64,000 nt of DNA. Source: Rhizobium sp. WYJ-E13 (lineage in GTDB: Bacteria; Pseudomonadota; Alphaproteobacteria; Rhizobiales; Rhizobiaceae). Below are positions 54,064 to 63,361 of the stretch, piece by piece (positions within the stretch are counted from its first letter, which is position 1; the number at the start of each line of letters is the position of its first letter). The position numbers were made by a program, and so were the translations under genes. Location of the stretch: contig NZ_CP076853.1 of assembly GCF_018987265.1 (NCBI RefSeq), positions 2,418,001 through 2,482,000 on the forward strand, read 5' to 3'. The notes beneath the pieces were generated by a model. That model saw only the letters and a list, made by a program, of their open reading frames with translations. It made no database searches and was not told the origin of the DNA.

Positions 54064-54492
54064 ATGCATGCCCTTGAAATCCGACTTGCGTCCCTCGCCC
54101 GTCCTCTCTTCGGCGCGCCGTGGATGCGCTTCATCGCCTATCTCGGCCTCTGTGCCGCCTATCTGCAGGGCGGTCTCAACAAGCTCACGGATTTTCCGGG
54201 CGCGATCGGCGAAATGAACCATTTCGGCCTGTCGCCCGCTCCGCTTTTCGCCGTGTTCGTCATCATCATGGAGCTTGTAGCCTCACTCATGATTCTCATC
54301 GGCCTTTTTCGATGGCTGGGCGCGCTCGCCCTCGGCGCCTTCACGCTGCTCGCCACCTTCCTCGCCCTGCGTTTCTGGGAATTACCCGTGGGAATGGAGC
54401 GCTTCATGGCTGCCAATTCCTTCTTCGAACATCTGGGCCTCGTCGGCGGCTTCCTGCTCGTCGCCTGGCTCGATCTCAGGGAAAAAGCATAA
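54064..54492 (+). CDS. DoxX family membrane protein
   Basis: A 142-residue protein with four hydrophobic helices (WMRFIAYLGLCAAYLQGGLNK; PLFAVFVIIMELVASLMILIG; LALGAFTLLATFLAL; HLGLVGGFLLVAWLDL). Start ATG at 54064, GAGG upstream, 11 bases after the amidohydrolase stop. DoxX-like proteins act in membrane redox or oxidative-stress complexes (for example with SseA/SodA in mycobacteria). Role here unknown. Confidence 0.9.
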   Translation: MHALEIRLASLARPLFGAPWMRFIAYLGLCAAYLQGGLNKLTDFPGAIGEMNHFGLSPAPLFAVFVIIMELVASLMILIGLFRWLGALALGAFTLLATFLALRFWELPVGMERFMAANSFFEHLGLVGGFLLVAWLDLREKA

Positions 54493-54620
54493 GGCAACCT
54501 GCACCAAAGCATCACTTCCGCTGACCCCTGCAAACATGTTTTCTGGCCGTGTCAGCACCACGGTGCAACCCATCCGCCTCAGGGCACAGATCCTCCCAAC
54601 CCCAGCATAGGACAAATTCA

Positions 54621-55442
54621 ATGCCGACGATCACCACCAAGGACGGAACGACGATCTATTATCAGGATTGGGGCAACGGTCAGCCGATCCTCTTCTCCCA
54701 TGGTTGGCCTCTGTCGGGCGATGCCTGGGAAGTCCAGATGCTCTACTTTGCCCAGCAGGGCTACCGCGTTATCGCCCATGATCGCCGCGGACACGGCAAG
54801 TCCTCCCAGCCGTGGAACGGCAACAATATGGATCAGTATGCCGATGACCTCGCCGAACTCATCGAGAAGCTCGACCTCAAGAACCTCATCATGATCGGCC
54901 ATTCCACCGGCGGCGGCGAAGTCGCCCATTATATCGGCCGCCATGGCACGAGCCGCGTCGCCAAGGTCGTGCTCGTCGGCGCCGTACCGCCGCTGATGCT
55001 GAAGACGCCTGAAAATCCCGAGGGCACGCCGATCGAGGTCTTCGACGGCATCCGCAAGGGCACGGCCGGCGACCGCTCGCAATTCTACCGCGACCTCACC
55101 ATCCCCTTCTACGGCTTCAACCGCGACGGCGCCAAGGTCAACGAAGGCCTGCGCGAAACCTTCTGGCTGATGGGCATGGCCGGCGGCATCAAGGGCCATT
55201 ACGATTGCATCCATGAATTCTCCGAGGTCGATTACAGCGAAGACCTCAGGAAGATCGACGTTCCGGCCCTGCTCATCCACGGCGATGCCGACCAGATCGT
55301 GCCGATCAAGGCAGCCGCCGAAAAGGGCATCAAGCTTCTGAGGAACGGCACGCTGAAGGTTTATCCGGGTGCCCCGCACGGCCTCGCCCAGACGGAAGCC
55401 GACAAGTTCAACGCCGACGTCCTCGCCTTCATCAAGGCGTAA
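54621..55442 (+). CDS. Alpha/beta hydrolase (non-haem chloroperoxidase-like)
   Basis: A 273-residue enzyme. The oxyanion segment is [17 protein letters not shown]; the nucleophile Ser is in [16 protein letters not shown]; acid Asp in [15 protein letters not shown]; His in [25 protein letters not shown] and the length match the cofactor-free haloperoxidase/esterase group. These enzymes act as esterases or perhydrolases. Member of the same cluster, 129 bases after the DoxX stop. Confidence 0.93.
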   Translation: MPTITTKDGTTIYYQDWGNGQPILFSHGWPLSGDAWEVQMLYFAQQGYRVIAHDRRGHGKSSQPWNGNNMDQYADDLAELIEKLDLKNLIMIGHSTGGGEVAHYIGRHGTSRVAKVVLVGAVPPLMLKTPENPEGTPIEVFDGIRKGTAGDRSQFYRDLTIPFYGFNRDGAKVNEGLRETFWLMGMAGGIKGHYDCIHEFSEVDYSEDLRKIDVPALLIHGDADQIVPIKAAAEKGIKLLRNGTLKVYPGAPHGLAQTEADKFNADVLAFIKA

Positions 55443-55491
55443 ACCTCGAACGTACCGAATGAACGGCCGGCCAGGCCGCAGGAGATCGCAT

Positions 55492-56373
55492 ATGCTTCGT
55501 CTATCGTTAGCCCTTGTTGCCCTTCTCGGCTTGGCCGGCGCCCCAGCGCTGGCCGCCTCACCGCAATTCGGCGTCGGCGCGCAATATGACACGACCCATG
55601 TCTATGTCGCCCCCGGCGACGTGGACGCCTTTGCCAAGAGCTTCCTCGCCACCTTTGGCGGCACCAGCACCAAGCAGGTGACCGCAACGGTGACGCCGAC
55701 GCCGAGCAGCACCACGTCGCAGCTTCTGCAGACGCCGGTTGGTACCGTCTCGCTCTTCGGCTTCAAGACGTCGATCCCCTACCCGTTCGGCGCCGAACGC
55801 ACAGGCTATCTCGTCACCGATCTCGACAAGGCGGTCGCCGCGGCAAAGGCGGCCGGCGCCGATGTCATCGTCTCCGCTTTCCCGGATCCGATCGGCCGCG
55901 ACGCCGTCATCCAGTGGCCGGGCGGCGTCAACATGCAGCTTTACTGGCATACAACCAAGCCAGACTATCCCGCCTTCACGACAGTCCCGGAAAACCGCGT
56001 CTACGTGTCGCCCGACCGTGTCGCAGCCTTCACCCACGCCTTCCTTGCCTTCTCGCATGGCAAACTCGTCTCCGACGATAAGAAGGCGCCTGGCGTCGAA
56101 ATCGGCCTGCCGGACACGACATTCCATCGCCTGCGCATCGATTCCATCTTCGGCCGCATGACGGTGCTCGTCACCGATGGCCACCTGCCCTTCCCCTATG
56201 GCCGCGAGATGACGGGATATGAGACTGCCGATCTCGACGCGACGCTCCGGAAGGCTAGGAATAGCGGCGCCGAAATCCTCGTTGCGCCCTATCAATCCGG
56301 CGACCGCCGCGCCGCCATGGTGGAATTCCCGGGTGGCTATATTGCCGAAATCCACGCCGTCGCAGCAAAGTAA
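55492..56373 (+). CDS. Periplasmic glyoxalase/VOC-like protein
   Basis: A 293-residue exported protein. Signal peptide at residues 1-21 (RLSLALVALLGLAGAPALAA). Two similar VOC-like halves follow: DTTHVYVAPGDVDAFAKSF... AERTGYLVTDLDKAVAAAK and NRVYVSPDRVAAFTHAFL... REMTGYETADLDATLRKAR. Family members are annotated as 'glyoxalase'; an exported VOC protein is uncommon. The ATG at 55492 follows GGAG at seven bases. Substrate unknown. Confidence 0.88.
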   Translation: MLRLSLALVALLGLAGAPALAASPQFGVGAQYDTTHVYVAPGDVDAFAKSFLATFGGTSTKQVTATVTPTPSSTTSQLLQTPVGTVSLFGFKTSIPYPFGAERTGYLVTDLDKAVAAAKAAGADVIVSAFPDPIGRDAVIQWPGGVNMQLYWHTTKPDYPAFTTVPENRVYVSPDRVAAFTHAFLAFSHGKLVSDDKKAPGVEIGLPDTTFHRLRIDSIFGRMTVLVTDGHLPFPYGREMTGYETADLDATLRKARNSGAEILVAPYQSGDRRAAMVEFPGGYIAEIHAVAAK

Positions 56374-56400
56374 CCAGACAAAACGATAAGAGGGAAAACG

Positions 56401-57078
56401 ATGCGTCCAGCCCTGCCCGTACTTCTGAGCCTCACCGGCGGTTATGTCGATACAGCCGGTTTCCTGGCGCTCGGCGGCCTCTTCCCCGCCCATGTCACCG
56501 GCAACTTCGTGACATTGGGTGCGGCACTGACCCACGGCACGACGGGCATCATCGCCAAGCTTCTGGCGCTGCCGGTCTTCTGTCTGACGATCCTCCTGCT
56601 GCGCTACCTCACGCACAATGTGCCGCCCGGCGACGAGAAGGGCCTGCGCATCCTGCTCGTCATAAAGCTTCTCTTCCTGATTGCCGGCGGCGCCTGCGCC
56701 ATCTGGCTTTCCCCCTTCGCCAATCCCGATGGACTGCCGCTGGTCGCAACCGGCATGCTGCTCGTCATCGCCATGGCGATCCAGAACACCGCCCACCGCA
56801 TCCATCTCGGCGCCTCACCGCCGAGCACGCTGATGACCGGCACTACGACGCAAATCATGATCGACCTAGCCGACCTCGCCCATGGCAGCGCCGGCGATCA
56901 GGCAAAGCCCGTAAAGAGCCGACTGTCGCATATGGTGGTCGCCGTCTTCGCCTTCGCGCTCGGCTGCGGCCTTGCCGCCCTGCTGTATGCCACGGTCGGC
57001 ACCTGGTGCTTTGCGCTACCGCCGCTCTTTGCGCTGGTTTCGGTCTGCCTGGCTTTCGCCGGCCCGCAAACGACCTGA
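56401..57078 (+). CDS. YoaK/DUF1275 family membrane protein
   Basis: A 225-residue protein with about six helices. Family motifs: LLSLTGGYVDTAGFLALGG and FPAHVTGNFVTLG near the start, and LMTGTTTQIMIDLADL late. Function unknown. Last gene of the cluster begun at 51110, 27 bases after the glyoxalase-like gene. Confidence 0.9.
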   Translation: MRPALPVLLSLTGGYVDTAGFLALGGLFPAHVTGNFVTLGAALTHGTTGIIAKLLALPVFCLTILLLRYLTHNVPPGDEKGLRILLVIKLLFLIAGGACAIWLSPFANPDGLPLVATGMLLVIAMAIQNTAHRIHLGASPPSTLMTGTTTQIMIDLADLAHGSAGDQAKPVKSRLSHMVVAVFAFALGCGLAALLYATVGTWCFALPPLFALVSVCLAFAGPQTT

Positions 57079-57084
57079 AGTATC

Positions 57085-57111
57085 CGCGCAAAACGATGCA
57101 GCGGTTTTGCG
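57085..57111. repeat. Short palindromic repeat (GCAAAA...TTTTGCG type), copy 3
   Basis: CGCGCAAAACGATGCAGCGG then TTTTGCG, directly after the YoaK stop. The GCAAAA/TTTTGCG arms and GCAGCGG centre match copies at 24078 and 49253. It may act as the cluster's 3' hairpin. Confidence 0.75.
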
Positions 57112-57215
57112 ATGACGACATTTGTCAAACAAGGACTTGAGGATAGCTGAGCCGCTGGGAATGAAAGCAGAACAACTTTCTGGTCTTTCCTTCCCGAATC
57201 ACTACATTACGCGGC

Positions 57216-59711
57216 ATGAGCAATAGTTTCGACGATATGCCCTTCTTCGACGAGGAACCGGGCGAAGCGCCGCGCAAACCGCAACAGCCTGCAGCACCTG
57301 CCCCAAGGGCGCCGGCTGTCGGCGGCGGCATTGCCGCCCGCGCCATGGCGGCTCGTGATGGCACTCGCCCCGATTATCTCGCCGGCCTCAACCCGGAACA
57401 GCGCGAAGCGGTCGAGACGCTGGAAGGCCCCGTCCTCGTGCTTGCCGGCGCTGGCACCGGCAAGACCCGCGTTCTGACCACCCGTATCGCCCACATTCTT
57501 TCGACCGGACGAGCCTTCCCCTCGCAGATCCTCGCCGTGACCTTCACCAACAAGGCCGCTCGCGAAATGAAGGAGCGTATCGCGCTTCTCGTCGGCGGCG
57601 CCGTTGAAGGCATGCCCTGGCTCGGCACCTTCCACTCGATCGGCGTCAAGCTCCTGCGCCGCCATGCCGAACTCGTCGGCCTGCGCTCCGATTTCACCAT
57701 CCTCGACACCGACGATGTGATCCGCCTCATCAAGCAGATCATCCAGGCCGAGGGGCTCGACGACAAGCGCTGGCCGGCCAAGCAGTTCGCCGGCATGATC
57801 GATACCTGGAAGAACAAGGGCCTCGGGCCGGCCGATATTCCCGAAGGAGATGCGCGCGCCTTCGCCAATGGCCGCGGCCGCGACCTCTACTTCGCCTATC
57901 AGAACCGCCTGTCGACGCTGAACGCCTGCGATTTCGGCGATCTCCTGATGCATCCGATCGCGATCTTCCGCAAACAGCCAGATCTCTTGAAGGAATATCA
58001 CCAGAAGTTCCGCTACATTCTCGTCGACGAGTATCAGGACACCAACACCGCCCAATATATGTGGCTGCGGCTTCTCGCCCAGCGTGCCAAGGGCGAGCCG
58101 CAGAATGTCTGCTGCGTCGGCGACGACGACCAATCCATCTATGGCTGGCGCGGTGCGGAAGTGGACAATATCCTCCGCTTCGAAAAGGATTTTCCAGGCG
58201 CCAAGGTCATCAAGCTGGAGCGCAACTACCGCTCGACGGCCCATATCCTCGGTGCCGCCGCCCATCTCATCACCCATAATGAAGGCCGCCTCGGCAAGAC
58301 GCTCTTCACCGACCGCTCCGATCCTGACGATGTCAAGGTGCAGGTCCATGCCTCCTGGGATTCCGAAGAAGAAGCGCGTGCCATCGGCGAGGAAATCGAG
58401 CGCCTGCAGCGCGGCGACGCCGACGGCAGGAAACATCTGCTGAACGACATGGCGATCCTCGTTCGCGCCTCCTTCCAGATGCGCGAATTCGAAGACCGCT
58501 TCGTCACGCTCGGCTTGAACTACCGCGTCATCGGCGGTCCGCGCTTCTACGAGCGCCTCGAAATCCGCGATGCCATGGCCTATTTCCGCCTCGTCGCCCA
58601 GCCAGCCGACGACCTCGCCTTCGAGCGCATCATCAATACGCCGAAGCGCGGCCTTGGCGATACGACGGTGCGCGCGCTTCACGATTATGCCCGCGCCCGC
58701 GACATTCCGATGCTGGCGGCCGCCGCCGACATGATCGAGACGGACGAGCTGAAGCCGAAGGCGCGCAAGGCCCTTTTCGACGTGATTCAATCTTTCCGCC
58801 GATGGCAGGAACTGCTTGAAAACACACCACATACCGAACTTGCCGAGCAGATCCTCGAAGAGTCCGGATATACCGACATGTGGAAGAACGACAAGAGCGC
58901 CGAAGCGCCGGGTCGCCTTGAAAACCTCAAGGAACTCATCCGTTCCATGGAAAGCTTCGAATCCATGCGCGGCTTCCTGGAGCACGTCTCGCTCGTCATG
59001 GATGCCGAGACCAACGAAAATCTCGACGCCGTCTCTATCATGACGCTGCACTCGGCCAAGGGCCTGGAATTCGACACTGTCTTCCTGCCCGGCTGGGAGG
59101 AAGGCCTCTTCCCACACCAGCGTTCCCTCGACGAATCCGGTCGCGCCGGCCTGGAGGAAGAACGCCGCCTCGCCTATGTCGGCATCACCCGCGCCAAGCA
59201 CCGCTGCCACATCTGGTTCGTCTCCAACCGCCGCATCCACGGCCTGTGGCAATCGACCATTCCCTCGCGCTTCCTCGACGAACTGCCGGAAACCCATGTG
59301 GAAGTGGCCGAGATGGAGCAGAACTATGGCGGCTACGGCCGCGGCGGCGGTTACGGCCAGTCGCGATTCGACAAGGCCGATCCCTTCGCCAATTCCTATT
59401 CGACTCCAGGCTGGAAGCGCGCCCAGCAGAACAAGACCGACGCCACCCGCGACAACTGGGGCACCCGCTCCGGCCATGCGGTGGAGCGCATCGGCTACGG
59501 TGAAAGCGGCCCGCGCGGCCGCACCATCGAGGGCGAACTGGTGGCGAAATCCACCGCCACCGAACCCTCGCGCTTCGCCCTCGGCGACCGCGTCTTCCAC
59601 ATCAAATTCGGCAACGGCTCGATATCCGGCATCGAAGGCAACAAGCTGACGATCGACTTCGACCGCGCCGGCCAGAAGCGCGTGCTGGACGGGTTTGTGG
59701 AGCGGGTCTGA
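57216..59711 (+). CDS. uvrD: UvrD/PcrA-type DNA helicase
   Basis: An 831-residue superfamily I helicase. Walker A VLAGAGTGKTRVLTTRIAH; motif II LVDEYQDTNTAQY; motif III VGDDDQSIYGWRGAE; motif IV LERNYRST; motif V MTLHSAKGLEFDTVFLPGWE; motif VI AYVGITRAKHR. It has a roughly 58-residue Pro/Ala-rich N-terminal extension and a C-terminal Tudor-like end (LGDRVFHIKFGNGSISGIE), which in UvrD/PcrA contacts RNA polymerase. Works in nucleotide-excision and mismatch repair, 3'-5' unwinding. Monocistronic. Confidence 0.95.
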   Translation: MSNSFDDMPFFDEEPGEAPRKPQQPAAPAPRAPAVGGGIAARAMAARDGTRPDYLAGLNPEQREAVETLEGPVLVLAGAGTGKTRVLTTRIAHILSTGRAFPSQILAVTFTNKAAREMKERIALLVGGAVEGMPWLGTFHSIGVKLLRRHAELVGLRSDFTILDTDDVIRLIKQIIQAEGLDDKRWPAKQFAGMIDTWKNKGLGPADIPEGDARAFANGRGRDLYFAYQNRLSTLNACDFGDLLMHPIAIFRKQPDLLKEYHQKFRYILVDEYQDTNTAQYMWLRLLAQRAKGEPQNVCCVGDDDQSIYGWRGAEVDNILRFEKDFPGAKVIKLERNYRSTAHILGAAAHLITHNEGRLGKTLFTDRSDPDDVKVQVHASWDSEEEARAIGEEIERLQRGDADGRKHLLNDMAILVRASFQMREFEDRFVTLGLNYRVIGGPRFYERLEIRDAMAYFRLVAQPADDLAFERIINTPKRGLGDTTVRALHDYARARDIPMLAAAADMIETDELKPKARKALFDVIQSFRRWQELLENTPHTELAEQILEESGYTDMWKNDKSAEAPGRLENLKELIRSMESFESMRGFLEHVSLVMDAETNENLDAVSIMTLHSAKGLEFDTVFLPGWEEGLFPHQRSLDESGRAGLEEERRLAYVGITRAKHRCHIWFVSNRRIHGLWQSTIPSRFLDELPETHVEVAEMEQNYGGYGRGGGYGQSRFDKADPFANSYSTPGWKRAQQNKTDATRDNWGTRSGHAVERIGYGESGPRGRTIEGELVAKSTATEPSRFALGDRVFHIKFGNGSISGIEGNKLTIDFDRAGQKRVLDGFVERV

Positions 59712-59872
59712 CCGCTCCACTGCGTCGGTACCTTGTCCGGAATCACAGGCCCAGCAGCCCGCAGTTCTCCAGATGACAAAACGCCGCTTTGACCCGACTC
59801 GCAAACAGGCATAGCCCGGTCACTGCCCGCCCATGAAAGGCAGGCTTCACAAGACCTTCAGAGGAGGTTCAA

Positions 59873-60364
59873 GTGACCAGTGTTTCAGCTCTGGGCAGCA
59901 CGCTGACCCAGTACAAAGCCCCCCTCAATCCCCTCGACAAGAACGGTGACGGCGTCGTCTCGGCAGACGAGCTCGCCGCTGCCTCCCAATCCTCAACGGC
60001 CAGTACCGCGGGCGATGATGGTTCGTCAGGCTCCGATATCGTCCAGAAGATCACAGCCGATATTCTGGCGCTCATGCTCTCACTCCAGAAGAGCGATGAC
60101 AGCGATGGCCAGTCCGGCACCGATGACATCAGTGACGAGTCCAAGGGAGCGCTCTCTGCCCTGGATTCGAACGGCGACGGCAAGTTGACCACATCGGAAA
60201 TTCTTGCCGCCGACCCGCAAAAGATTGCCGCCACCGGCGGTGACGATGATGACAGCGGCCTGATGGCCAAAGTCCTGACCGACATGCAGACCGCACTTCG
60301 CGCATACCAGACGACCTACGGCAGCTCGCCCGCTGCAAACGGCGAGAGCGACCAAACGGCCTGA
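59873..60364 (+). CDS. EF-hand domain protein
   Basis: A 163-residue acidic protein, GTG start with GGAGG at five bases. Two canonical calcium loops: DKNGDGVVSADE (about residues 22-33) and DSNGDGKLTTSE (about 98-109). The rest is Ser/Asp/Thr-rich; a helix DIVQKITADILALMLSLQ lies between. No signal peptide is evident, so it is cytosolic or exported by another route. Role unknown; calcium binding follows from the loops. Confidence 0.88.
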   Translation: MTSVSALGSTLTQYKAPLNPLDKNGDGVVSADELAAASQSSTASTAGDDGSSGSDIVQKITADILALMLSLQKSDDSDGQSGTDDISDESKGALSALDSNGDGKLTTSEILAADPQKIAATGGDDDDSGLMAKVLTDMQTALRAYQTTYGSSPAANGESDQTA

Positions 60365-60368
60365 TGCA

Positions 60369-60390
60369 ATGAGGCTCTGCCGGGGGAGCC
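60369..60390 (+). terminator. Hairpin after the EF-hand gene
   Basis: GAGGCTC (60369-60375) and GAGCCTC (60384-60390) form a seven-pair stem with an eight-base loop, four bases after the EF-hand stop. No T-run follows, so termination is doubtful. The remaining 60391-60568 shows nothing recognisable. Confidence 0.35.
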
Positions 60391-60568
60391 TCGCTGAACA
60401 GGCCGCAAGCAACCTTCGCCGCAGGCACCATTCGTTCTGACCCACGGCAAGCTCCTCAGAACACCGAGCTTTCTTGTCGGCCTTTTCGACCGCGTGGATA
60501 CCCTGTAAATGACCTGCAGCTAAAGGCATTCACTCCAGGCTTCACCCGATTTTCCGGCGAGACATCCG

Positions 60569-61078
60569 ATGACGACCATACCAACACTCCAAACCGAGCG
60601 CCTGATCCTCCGGCCTCCTGCAATGGAAGACTGGCCGGACTACCACGCGCTGATGATATCCGATCGCGCCCGATATATGGGCGGCCCGCATTCGACCAAG
60701 GCCGCCTGGGGCATGTTCTGCCATGACGTCGCCCTATGGGAACTGATGGGTCACGGCGCCCTGATGATGGAGGACCGGGTTTCAGGACAATGCCTCGGCC
60801 AGGTCGGCATCAATCACGGCCCGCTGTTTCCCGAGAAAGAACTGGACTGGCTTGTCTATCCGCAAGCCGAAGGCAAAGGTTACGCCTATGAGGCAGCCGT
60901 TGCCTTGCGCGACTGGGCCTTTACGGTTCGTGGCCTGAAGACGCTGGTGAGCTATATCGCTGCTCCCAATGTGAGGTCGATTCGGCTCGCCGAGCGGCTG
61001 GGCGCAGTGCCGGATGGAACGGCGGCGCGCCAGGATGGCGATTCCGACGATCTGGTCTTCAGGCATTCGGCTCCTTAG
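60569..61078 (+). CDS. GNAT family N-acetyltransferase
   Basis: A 169-residue acetyltransferase of the RimJ/RimL-like type. TERLILRPPAMEDWPDYHAL start, acetyl-CoA part ELDWLVYPQAEGKGYAYEAAVALRDWAF, and the C-terminal VSYIAAPNVRSIRLAERLGA. Probably modifies an N-terminus or small amine; the target is unknown. Confidence 0.9.
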   Translation: MTTIPTLQTERLILRPPAMEDWPDYHALMISDRARYMGGPHSTKAAWGMFCHDVALWELMGHGALMMEDRVSGQCLGQVGINHGPLFPEKELDWLVYPQAEGKGYAYEAAVALRDWAFTVRGLKTLVSYIAAPNVRSIRLAERLGAVPDGTAARQDGDSDDLVFRHSAP

Positions 61079-61284
61079 CGCATGCACAAATCCGAAGGGA
61101 AAACGCGAAATACTTGCCACTTTCGCGTATTACGCGAGCGCCATGGGAAAAATACGTTGATGCAGCCATCTGACACTCTCGATACGAGAAATAGCACTTG
61201 CGCCTTGCCCCCCGGAAATCCACTAGTTGATTGTGCTGGTATCGGTCGGCATTTTGCGGTGCGGTATGCGTAAGGGATAGCTTG

Positions 61285-61911
61285 ATGAAGGCGTTGCTGC
61301 TGGTCGATATTCAGAATGGCTTCTGTCCCGGAGGCAACCTGCCGGTTCTGGATGGCCATGAGGTCGTTCCCGTCGCCAACAGCCTCATCGACAGCGGCAA
61401 ATACGATCTCATCGTCGCCTCGCAGGACTGGCACCCGGCTGACCACGGCAGCTTCGCGTCCACCCATCCCTGCAAGACCCCTTTCGAGATGGGCGAACTT
61501 TCCGGCAAGCCGCAGATGTTGTGGCCGGATCACTGCGTGCAATACACGCGCGACGCCGAGCTGCACCCCGAGCTCCACTCTGCCCAAATCGACCTCATCC
61601 AGCAGAAGGGCGAAAACAAGAACGTCGACAGCTATTCCGCCTTCCGCGACAACGATCAGTATGCCGTGACAGGCTTGGCCGATTTCCTGATCGATCAAGG
61701 TGTCACCGAACTCGACGTCTGCGGGCTTGCGACCGACTATTGCGTAAAATTCTCCGCACTCGATGCGCTGGAGCTGATCCCCGGCGTCAAGGTCCGATTT
61801 GTCGAGGACGCAAGCCGCGGCATCACGCCTGAAGGCGTTGCCGCCGCCATCGACGAGATGCGTGCAAAGGGAATCGATATCGTCAAGAGTGCCGATATCC
61901 TCTCCGCCTGA
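61285..61911 (+). CDS. pncA: Nicotinamidase
   Basis: A 208-residue isochorismatase-fold enzyme that hydrolyses nicotinamide to nicotinate in NAD salvage. Catalytic Asp in LLLVDIQNGFCPGG; metal ligands in SQDWHPADHGSFA; Lys in LIQQKGENKNVDSY; Cys in CGLATDYCVKFSA. The ATG at 61285 gives the canonical start. Its stop directly abuts the stop of the convergent DUF2164 gene. Confidence 0.95.
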   Translation: MKALLLVDIQNGFCPGGNLPVLDGHEVVPVANSLIDSGKYDLIVASQDWHPADHGSFASTHPCKTPFEMGELSGKPQMLWPDHCVQYTRDAELHPELHSAQIDLIQQKGENKNVDSYSAFRDNDQYAVTGLADFLIDQGVTELDVCGLATDYCVKFSALDALELIPGVKVRFVEDASRGITPEGVAAAIDEMRAKGIDIVKSADILSA

Positions 61912-62163
61912 TCAGCCGTTCTTCTCGCCTTCCCGCTCGAGCAGATAGATCTCCTCTCCAAAATCCTCCATCTTCTTGAGGAAGGCGGCGTGGGCGTCGC
62001 GAAGCCCTCTGTTGTAGAAATAGGGTCCGATCTTCTCGGCGAAAAAATCGAGCAGGAATTCGGCCGGCAGCACGCCGATCGGGTCGAGCTCGCGATCGAA
62101 ATATTGGCGGATGTGCGAAACGATCTCCGCCTTTTCTTCCTTCGTAAATTCGATCTTCTTCAT
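61912..62163 (-). CDS. DUF2164 family protein
   Basis: An 83-residue protein, MKKIEFTKEEKAEIVSHIRQYFDREL..., matching DUF2164: a helical domain with ELDPIGVLPAEFLLDFF and IGPYFYNRGLRDAHA. Function unknown. The ATG at 62163 has GGGAG upstream; the longer frame to 62436 is not conserved in style. Stop codons of this gene and pncA are adjacent (61909-61914). Confidence 0.87.
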   Translation of the reverse strand: MKKIEFTKEEKAEIVSHIRQYFDRELDPIGVLPAEFLLDFFAEKIGPYFYNRGLRDAHAAFLKKMEDFGEEIYLLEREGEKNG

Positions 62164-62296
62164 TGTCTCCCTCACCTCGCCGGTGACGCAAACCGGTAAC
62201 GCTTCAGCAAAATCGATTGGTGAATCAAGGAAATTCAATTGCCGCAGCGGGTGAGACACCATAGAGGGAAATTTCAATTCCAACAGGACCAATCCC

Positions 62297-63028
62297 ATGA
62301 AACGCGCCGACTTTGTCGAAGGTTTGCGGGGCGGATTTGCCGTGGCGCTCGCTTCTGCTCCCTTTGGAGCGCTGTTTGGCGCCCTTGCTGCCGAGCAGGG
62401 CATGTCTCTCTCCGAACTCACCTTCATGAGCGCCACCGTCTATGCAGGCGCCAGCCAGTTGGTCGGCATCGAGCTCTTCGGCCATAATGTCCAGGCTTGG
62501 GTGATCGTTCTGTCCATCCTCGCCGTCAACTTCCGCCACGTGCTCTATTCGGCGGCGATCGCCCGCTACATCAGGCATTTCACGGCACTCCAGAAGTTCT
62601 TCACCTTCTTCCTTCTAGTCGATCCGCAATTTGCCGAAACCGTCAAGCGCGGCGAGGCAGGTCAGCCCGTCACCTTCACCTGGTATCTCGGCTTCGGCAT
62701 CATCATCTACATTCCCTGGGTTCTCATCAGCCTGATCGGCGGCATGCTCGGCGCCTTGATCGGCGATCCGAAAATGATCGGCCTCGATATCCTCCTGCCG
62801 GCCTATTTCCTTGGCATCGTGCTCGGCTTCCGTAAACGCGACAATTTCCTGCCCGTGGCGCTGACGAGCGCTGTTGCCTCGGTCATCGCCTATCATTTCG
62901 TCGGCTCCCCCTGGCATGTGAGCCTTGGCGCTGCGGCCGGCATCATTCTTGCCGCGTTGATGCCTCTGCCTGCCGAGGAGCCGGATCTCGAAGCCGACGC
63001 CCTCAACACCGAAAATCACGAGGTCTGA
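62297..63028 (+). CDS. azlC: AzlC-family branched-chain amino-acid exporter subunit
   Basis: A 243-residue integral membrane protein. Family motifs: ASAPFGALFGALAAEQGMS, SATVYAGASQLVGIELFG, LAVNFRHVLYSAAIARY, GFGIIIYIPWVLISLIGGMLG. With AzlD (next gene, one-base gap) it exports branched-chain amino acids or analogues (known in E. coli YgaZH and Bacillus AzlCD). Complements the ilvBN biosynthesis genes in this window. Confidence 0.93.
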   Translation: MKRADFVEGLRGGFAVALASAPFGALFGALAAEQGMSLSELTFMSATVYAGASQLVGIELFGHNVQAWVIVLSILAVNFRHVLYSAAIARYIRHFTALQKFFTFFLLVDPQFAETVKRGEAGQPVTFTWYLGFGIIIYIPWVLISLIGGMLGALIGDPKMIGLDILLPAYFLGIVLGFRKRDNFLPVALTSAVASVIAYHFVGSPWHVSLGAAAGIILAALMPLPAEEPDLEADALNTENHEV

Positions 63029-63029
63029 G

Positions 63030-63338
63030 ATGGAATTCGATCTCCACATGGCTCTCGTGATCCTGGCCGCCGCAGTCGCGACCTTCGCGACTCGCATCGG
63101 CGGCTACATCATGATTACCAAGATGAAACGCATCCCGCCCCGCATGGAAGCGGCGCTGAACGCCGTGCCGGCAGCGGTCCTCACGACGCTCGTCGCCCCC
63201 GCCTTCTTCATCGGCGGTTGGGATTCGAAACTGGCGCTCGCCGTCGCCCTCGTCATCGGCCTGCGCTTCTCGCACACCTGGATGCTCGTGGCCGCCTGGA
63301 TCATCGTGATGATCTGGCGGCACACGATCGGTCTTTAA
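63030..63338 (+). CDS. azlD: AzlD-family branched-chain amino-acid exporter subunit
   Basis: A 102-residue membrane protein with three or four helices; signature TFATRIGGYIMITKMKRIPPRMEAALNAVPAAVLTTLVAPA. Partner of AzlC, one base downstream. Together they form a small exporter for branched-chain amino acids. Confidence 0.93.
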   Translation: MEFDLHMALVILAAAVATFATRIGGYIMITKMKRIPPRMEAALNAVPAAVLTTLVAPAFFIGGWDSKLALAVALVIGLRFSHTWMLVAAWIIVMIWRHTIGL

Positions 63339-63361
63339 GTCAGACGCTCGATTCCAACCGC

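Noticed and set aside
57207..59804. 865-residue open frame on the minus strand
   Set aside because: Antisense shadow of uvrD, which has all helicase motifs on the plus strand.
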